Source: Halomonas jincaotanensis
GTDB lineage: Bacteria > Pseudomonadota > Gammaproteobacteria > Pseudomonadales > Halomonadaceae
DNA length: 64,000 nt
Direction of reading: 5' to 3'
Assembly (NCBI RefSeq): GCF_018448785.1
Contig: NZ_JAHCLU010000003.1
Span: forward strand, 124,001-188,000
Under the pieces are notes generated by a model. That model saw only the letters and a list, made by a program, of their open reading frames with translations. It was not told where the DNA came from and searched no databases. Of the stretch, positions 60,062 through 64,000 are shown one piece after another; position 1 is the stretch's first letter; each line of letters starts with the position of its first letter. A program made the translations under genes and the position numbers.

Positions 60062-60804
60062 CCAAATGTTTACACCTTCCGCTGCTGGCGCTGCTGTTGT
60101 TGGCCGCGCTCAACGTTCAGGCCCAGACGCCCGAGTTTCCCGAACTGACGGGGCGTGTGGTGGATCAGGCCGAGCTGCTCGAGGCTTCCGTCGAATCGCG
60201 CCTGAGCGGGATGCTCGAGGCGCATGAAGACGCCACTACCGAGCAGGTCGTCGTGGTCACCGTGCCGGATCTACAGGGCAACGCCATCGAGGAGTACGGC
60301 TATCAGTTGGGGCGCCACTGGGGAATCGGTCAGGAAGACGAGGACAACGGCGCGTTGCTGATCGTCGCGCCGAACGAGCGTGAAGTGCGCATCGAGGTCG
60401 GCTACGGGCTCGAGGGTCGCCTGACCGATGCCCAGTCGTCGGCGATCATCAACCAGATCATCACGCCGGCCTTCCGCGAGGGCGACTATGCCCAGGGGAT
60501 CACCCAAGGCGTCGAGGCGATGATCCAGGTGCTGGGCGGCGACCCGATGGCAGAGACGACACCAACCGCGACGGCCCAGCAGGACAAGCCGCAGGGGCCG
60601 GCGTCGATCATCTTCTTCGTGCTGTTCATCATCGTCATGACCCTGGTGCGCGGCGGCAGGGGCGGTCGCGGTGGCCTGCTGGCAGGTGCGCTGCTGGGTG
60701 CCGGCCTCGGCCGAGGCGGTTCGGGGGGCGGCTTCGGCGGCGGGGGTGGTTTCGGCGGTGGCGGCGGCGGCTTCGGTGGCGGCGGCGCGTCGGGCGGCTG
60801 GTAA
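60058..60804 (+). CDS. TPM domain protein, YgcG family
   Basis: The 248-residue protein has a signal peptide ending near AQA at about residue 22. A TPM (TLP18.3/Psb32/MOLO-1) domain follows, with LTGRVVDQAELLEASVESRL and EVRIEVGYGLEGRLTDAQSS. One membrane helix near residue 185 leads to a glycine-rich tail of about 45 residues (GGGFGGGGGFGGGG) that ends SGGW. This tail is usual for the family. The domain would face the periplasm. It overlaps lemA by four bases, the common lemA-TPM pairing. Confidence 0.93.
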   Translation: MTKCLHLPLLALLLLAALNVQAQTPEFPELTGRVVDQAELLEASVESRLSGMLEAHEDATTEQVVVVTVPDLQGNAIEEYGYQLGRHWGIGQEDEDNGALLIVAPNEREVRIEVGYGLEGRLTDAQSSAIINQIITPAFREGDYAQGITQGVEAMIQVLGGDPMAETTPTATAQQDKPQGPASIIFFVLFIIVMTLVRGGRGGRGGLLAGALLGAGLGRGGSGGGFGGGGGFGGGGGGFGGGGASGGW

Positions 60805-60872
60805 CGCATCGTCCTTCCCAGCGGTGAACGCGCCGCTGGTACGACAATCAGGATTCGGAGCACACGAACCTC

Positions 60873-61496
60873 ATGGCATTATTGAGCGACAGCGAGCAAC
60901 GGCAGGTATCGGAGGCGATCCATCGGGTCGAGCGTGAAACCGATGCCGAGCTGGTCACCGTGCTTGCCCCCCAGGCGGACAACTACGCCTATATTCCGCT
61001 GCTCTGGGCCGGCCTGCTGGCCCTGGTGGTGCCCGGTGCGGTGAATTATTTCCCCGGCTGGCTGAATGCCTACGAACTGACCCTGGCGCAGTGGGCCACC
61101 TTCATCGTGCTGGGGCTGGTGTTTCGCCTGCCGCGCATCACGACGCGCTTGATTCCTCGCTCGGTACGCCATTGGCGGGCCTCCAACCTCGCCCGGCGGC
61201 AGTTTCTGGCGCAGAACCTGCACCATACCGACGGCGGAACGGGGATGCTGATCTTCGTCTCGGAGGCCGAGCGCTACGTGGAGATTCTCGTTGACCGCGG
61301 CATTTCCAGCCGCCTGGCCGATGACACCTGGGAGTCGATCGTGGCGAACTTCACCCGAGAAGTGAAGGCGGGGGAGACGTTGCAGGGATTCTTGCACTGC
61401 ATCGAGTCCTGCGGCGAGCACCTCAAGCAGCATGTGCCGGCGACGCACGAGCGCAATGAGCTGCCCAATCATCTTGTCGTGCTGGACCAACCCTGA
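60873..61496 (+). CDS. TPM domain-containing membrane protein
   Basis: The 207-residue protein is the third member of the LemA/TPM set. It begins with the first part of a TPM domain (SDSEQRQVSEAIHRVERETD, AELVTVL). Two membrane helices at about residues 36-52 and 70-85 then interrupt, followed by the rest of the domain with MLIFVSEAERYVEILVDRGI and the GETLQGFLHCIESCGEHL end. This split arrangement is typical for the smaller partner of YgcG-type proteins. It lies 68 bases after the previous gene, probably in the same operon. Confidence 0.88.
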   Translation: MALLSDSEQRQVSEAIHRVERETDAELVTVLAPQADNYAYIPLLWAGLLALVVPGAVNYFPGWLNAYELTLAQWATFIVLGLVFRLPRITTRLIPRSVRHWRASNLARRQFLAQNLHHTDGGTGMLIFVSEAERYVEILVDRGISSRLADDTWESIVANFTREVKAGETLQGFLHCIESCGEHLKQHVPATHERNELPNHLVVLDQP

Positions 61497-61556
61497 GCCT
61501 TTGAGTTCGATACGCGGTTTCGACACGATTGCGACACTAGGTAGAGCACTGCCAGC

Positions 61557-62189
61557 ATGCATCTAGAGGCTCCCGACCTTCACCAGCAGCGACTGCAGCG
61601 CGTGGTGCAGTTGATCAAGGCCGGCGGCGCCAGCCGCGTGCTCGACTTGGGCTGCGGCTCCGGCGGCCTGCTCCAGTACCTGCTGCGCGATCCCCACTTC
61701 GAGCGGGTGGTCGGGCTCGAACTCTCCGGGGAACTGCTGGCCCAGGCCAAGCTGCGCCTGGAGGACCTGCCCGCCGTGACGGCGGGGCGCCTGGAGTTGA
61801 TCTGCGGCTCCTATGCCGACCCCCATCCCTCGCTGGTCGGTTTCGAGGCGGCCGCCATGGTCGAGACCATCGAGCATGTGCCGCCCGAGGGACTGTCGAA
61901 GGTCGAGCGCGCCATCTTCGCCGCTTTGCGTCCCGCGCTGCTGGTCATGACGACCCCCAATTGCGAGTACAACCCCCTCTATGACATGGGTCCCGGCGAG
62001 CTACGCGACCCCGACCACAAGTTCGAATGGGACCGTGCGCGCTTTCGCGACTGGGCCCAGGGCGTGGCCCGCCGCAACGGCTACCGGGTGCGCTTCTCGG
62101 GTGTCGGCGAGATGCACTCCCACCTCGGCCAGCCCACCCAGGTGGCGACGTTCGCGCTGGCGCAAGGGGTAAGTCCGCCAGACGCCTAA
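61557..62189 (+). CDS. Hen1-like RNA 3'-terminal ribose 2'-O-methyltransferase, stand-alone domain
   Basis: This 210-residue class I methyltransferase has the SAM motif VLDLGCGSGGLLQYLL at residues 28-43. The Hen1-specific marks follow: metal-binding ETIEH (E103, E106, H107), TTPNCEYN at 132-139, DHKFEWDRARFRDWA with H154, and VRFSGVG. Hen1 enzymes methylate the terminal 2'-OH of RNA using Mn2+. Bacterial Hen1 normally pairs with the RNA-repair ligase Pnkp, of which there is no sign here. The usual RHxDH element reads RDPDH. It is convergent with the following minus-strand gene and overlaps it by four bases. Confidence 0.82.
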   Translation: MHLEAPDLHQQRLQRVVQLIKAGGASRVLDLGCGSGGLLQYLLRDPHFERVVGLELSGELLAQAKLRLEDLPAVTAGRLELICGSYADPHPSLVGFEAAAMVETIEHVPPEGLSKVERAIFAALRPALLVMTTPNCEYNPLYDMGPGELRDPDHKFEWDRARFRDWAQGVARRNGYRVRFSGVGEMHSHLGQPTQVATFALAQGVSPPDA

Positions 62190-63403
62190 TCCAGCCCGAG
62201 CAGGCCGGCTTCCCGGCGTCGCCGTCGTCGCAGATCCCAGAGCACGGCGGCGGTGAGCGCGATAAAACCGCTGAATTCCCACCAGAACCGGTAATCGACG
62301 AAAAGCGCATAGAGAATGACGGCGCTGCCCAGTGCGGCCAGCATGGTCGGGCCAACATGCCGGTGACGGCGCACGCCGACGGCCAGGGTGACGACGGTCA
62401 TCAGCACGAAGGCGGCAATGGTCATGGCCCAGGCGCCTTCGTTCAGCGCAAGCCCCAGGCCCAGCAGCGGCAGCAGGCCGACCAGCGCCAGGGTGCCGTA
62501 ACAGCTCAGCAATGCCAGGCCGAGCGCCACGAGACCCAGCAGGCCACGGCGTCGCCAGGTGAGCAGCCAGCGTCGCGGGTCGAGCCGGCGCAGCCACTGG
62601 CGTGCCATTGAGGGCGCCTTGTCGCCGCGCCGCATGGCGACCTCGATGGCGTAGGCGCCGAAGCTGGCGGCGACCTCGCGGGTCTGGGCGCTGGGGCTCA
62701 TGGCGAAGTAATCGTGCTGACCTACCACTTCGATGTTGCGAAAACCTGCATCGGCGAACAGCGCCAGCAGGTTCTCCTTTATGGTGGCGCCCACCACACA
62801 CTCGACCCAGAGGCGTGGATCCTCGTGGCAGTCCACCGAGACCGGCCGATGGATTACCACATCGGCGAGCTGCAGGCGGCCACCCGGTGTCAGGACGCGA
62901 AACATCTCGTTCACCGCGCGTCGCTTGTTCGGCACCAGGTTGAGGGCGCCATTGCTGGTGATGCTGTCGATGCTCGCATCGGGCAGGGGCAACTGCTCGG
63001 CCGACGCCTGAATGACCCGGAGGTTGTCGGCGCCGACCCGGCGGGCGTTGCGGTATAGCTTGCGCGTCATGGCATCGGTCAGGTCAAGCGCGATGACGCG
63101 TCCCTTCGCGCCGACGCGTTGGCCGGCGATCAGCGAGTCGACGCCCGCGCCGGCGCCGATATCGAGCACTCGGTCGCCAGAGTGAATGGCGTCGGCACGA
63201 AAGGGGTAGCCGACACCGGCGAAGGATTCCAGCAGCGCTGACGGCAGCCCGGCGAGGCGGTCGGGGGGATAGCCGAGGCGTCGACAGGCATCAACGCCGA
63301 CTGGGAAGTGAAAGCCGGCGTCGGGCGAGTCCGCCACCGCGCGGTACATGCCCTGCACGGCCTGGGTGATCTGCTGGGGTGAGTAACCGAGTATGGCGAC
63401 CAT
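62186..63403 (-). CDS. ArsM-like methyltransferase fused to a MerC-like membrane domain
   Basis: The protein has about 405 residues from the ATG at 63403, which has GGAGG at ideal spacing; ATG 63409 is too close to it. Residues 1-250 form a SAM methyltransferase of the arsenite methyltransferase type, with VLDIGAGAGVDSLIAGQRVG and a downstream C192/C202 pair. From about 287 four membrane helices follow that resemble MerC (LLSCYGTLALVGLLPLLGLG, then VDYRFWWEFSGFIALTAAVL), with a single cysteine, C301. It may methylate or move a metalloid or thiol-reactive compound. It is the third gene of an ECF sigma / anti-sigma operon. Confidence 0.82.
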   Translation of the reverse strand: MVAILGYSPQQITQAVQGMYRAVADSPDAGFHFPVGVDACRRLGYPPDRLAGLPSALLESFAGVGYPFRADAIHSGDRVLDIGAGAGVDSLIAGQRVGAKGRVIALDLTDAMTRKLYRNARRVGADNLRVIQASAEQLPLPDASIDSITSNGALNLVPNKRRAVNEMFRVLTPGGRLQLADVVIHRPVSVDCHEDPRLWVECVVGATIKENLLALFADAGFRNIEVVGQHDYFAMSPSAQTREVAASFGAYAIEVAMRRGDKAPSMARQWLRRLDPRRWLLTWRRRGLLGLVALGLALLSCYGTLALVGLLPLLGLGLALNEGAWAMTIAAFVLMTVVTLAVGVRRHRHVGPTMLAALGSAVILYALFVDYRFWWEFSGFIALTAAVLWDLRRRRRREAGLLGLD

Positions 63404-63422
63404 GCACATCGCCTCCTTTCGC

Positions 63423-63686
63423 TTAATGGTGGGTATTCGCCTCGCCGTCATTAAAGCGGTCGAGCAGTTGCCGGATTCGCTGGTGCAGACGGGGCGGGGC
63501 CGTCACCGTGCCTGCGGCCGAGACCCGGGCGCGTAGCCGCGTTTCGAACTGGGCGCGGGTAAAGCAGTCGCGACATCGGGCCAGGTGATGCTCGATGTCG
63601 GCGATCTGGCGTTCGTCGAGCTCGCGGTCGAGATACTCGAAGAGGCGTTCGATGACCTCTTCGCAGTCAAGCGGGCGTGCGCTCAT
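63423..63686 (-). CDS. Zinc-finger anti-sigma factor (zf-HC2)
   Basis: The 87-residue protein carries the ZAS signature H34-x3-C38-x2-C41 (HHLARCRDC), after the helix LDCEEVIERLFEYLDREL. Such proteins bind an ECF sigma factor and release it on oxidation or ligand binding. Its start overlaps the sigma gene end by four bases. No membrane helix is present, so it is a soluble anti-sigma factor. The metal or redox signal it senses probably relates to the ArsM-like enzyme downstream. Confidence 0.9.
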   Translation of the reverse strand: MSARPLDCEEVIERLFEYLDRELDERQIADIEHHLARCRDCFTRAQFETRLRARVSAAGTVTAPPRLHQRIRQLLDRFNDGEANTHH

Positions 63687-64000
63687 GGCCGCTGCCTCCC
63701 GGTTCCGCCGTCATCGGGCCTGACGCCGGCGTCGCCGGCCTGCTCCCAGAGGGTCTTCTGCAACAGGGCGCGTGCCCGGCTCAGCCGCGAACGCACGGTG
63801 CCCAGCGGAATACCCAGCAGATGGGCGGCTTCGCTGTAGGAATAGCCCTGTACCTCCACCAGCACCATCGTGACCCGGAAGGGGTCGGGCAGGGCGTCGA
63901 TCGCCTGTTGGATGTCCTCATGGAGCAGCGAGTTGAAGAATTGCTCCTCCAGACTGCCCCACCAGAGCAGGAAGGGCTGATGCAACTGCTGGAAGAGAGT
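63683..64000 (-). CDS. ECF RNA polymerase sigma factor (C-terminal part)
   Basis: The gene runs off the right edge, so region 2 is missing. The visible 105 residues include all of region 4: AIDALPDPFRVTMVLVEVQG, then YSYSEAAHLLGIPLGTVRSR and LSRARALLQKTL, which binds the -35 element. It is the first gene of the leftward operon with its own anti-sigma factor and the methyltransferase-membrane fusion. The set probably autoregulates; the promoter lies outside the window. Confidence 0.93.
   Translation of the reverse strand, partial: TLFQQLHQPFLLWWGSLEEQFFNSLLHEDIQQAIDALPDPFRVTMVLVEVQGYSYSEAAHLLGIPLGTVRSRLSRARALLQKTLWEQAGDAGVRPDDGGTGRQRP

Overview
The window is GC-rich, densely coded DNA from what looks like a halophilic gammaproteobacterium close to Halomonas or Chromohalobacter. 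This placement is inferred from three TRAP transporters in 14 kb, a TRAP permease followed by its own universal stress protein (the teaABCD layout of Halomonas elongata), a Pseudomonas/Halomonas-type fructose PTS, and a large trehalose/glycogen operon. No rRNA, tRNA, CRISPR array, prophage or insertion sequence was seen.

Layout. (1) 1-9179 is an uptake and catabolism island. It holds a DctPQM TRAP transporter, an SDR dehydrogenase, a 3-hydroxyacyl-CoA-dehydrogenase-like enzyme and a beta-keto acid cleavage enzyme (BKACE), closed by a strong terminator. A LacI-type regulator and a second DctPQM set follow; the second binding-protein gene carries a one-base frameshift. (2) 9205-14274 holds a macro-domain protein and a TAXI-type TRAP transporter with its stress protein. 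(3) 14452-18600 encodes a DUF2189 membrane protein, an LprI-like protein, and a sulfite-oxidase-fold periplasmic protein next to a hybrid sensor kinase. (4) 18635-28282 is the fructose block: divergent fruR(cra), then fruB-fruK-fruA, pgi and a glyceraldehyde-3-phosphate reductase. (5) 28519-30852 holds an unusual isocitrate-dehydrogenase relative with an internal duplication and a small helical protein. (6) 31096-37508 is a nitric-oxide/ethanol signalling block: a NosP-like FIST protein, DUF3422, a NahK-like hybrid kinase, a LuxR-type response regulator and an ExaC-type aldehyde dehydrogenase. The DUF3422 gene sits between two copies of the nosP 3' end.

(7) 38247-58872 is one 20.6 kb operon: glgA, a degenerate glgB-like gene, treZ, malQ, treY, a DUF2934 gene, glgX, glgE, treS-pep2 fusion and glgB. 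Together these can cycle carbon between trehalose and alpha-glucan. TreS-Pep2 turns trehalose into maltose and then maltose-1-phosphate; GlgE polymerises it and GlgB branches it. GlgX and MalQ trim chains, and TreY/TreZ release trehalose again. No glgC or glgP is in the window. An AT-rich leader of about 630 bp precedes the operon.

(8) 59034-64000 holds a zinc-ribbon microprotein, a LemA/TPM trio, a stand-alone Hen1-like methyltransferase, and a leftward ECF sigma / anti-sigma / ArsM-like methyltransferase-membrane fusion operon cut by the window edge.

The strongest points for a second look are the catalytically dead GlgB paralogue inside the glycogen/trehalose operon, the DUF3422 insertion flanked by a duplicated nosP tail, and the isocitrate-dehydrogenase-like protein with a duplicated central segment.
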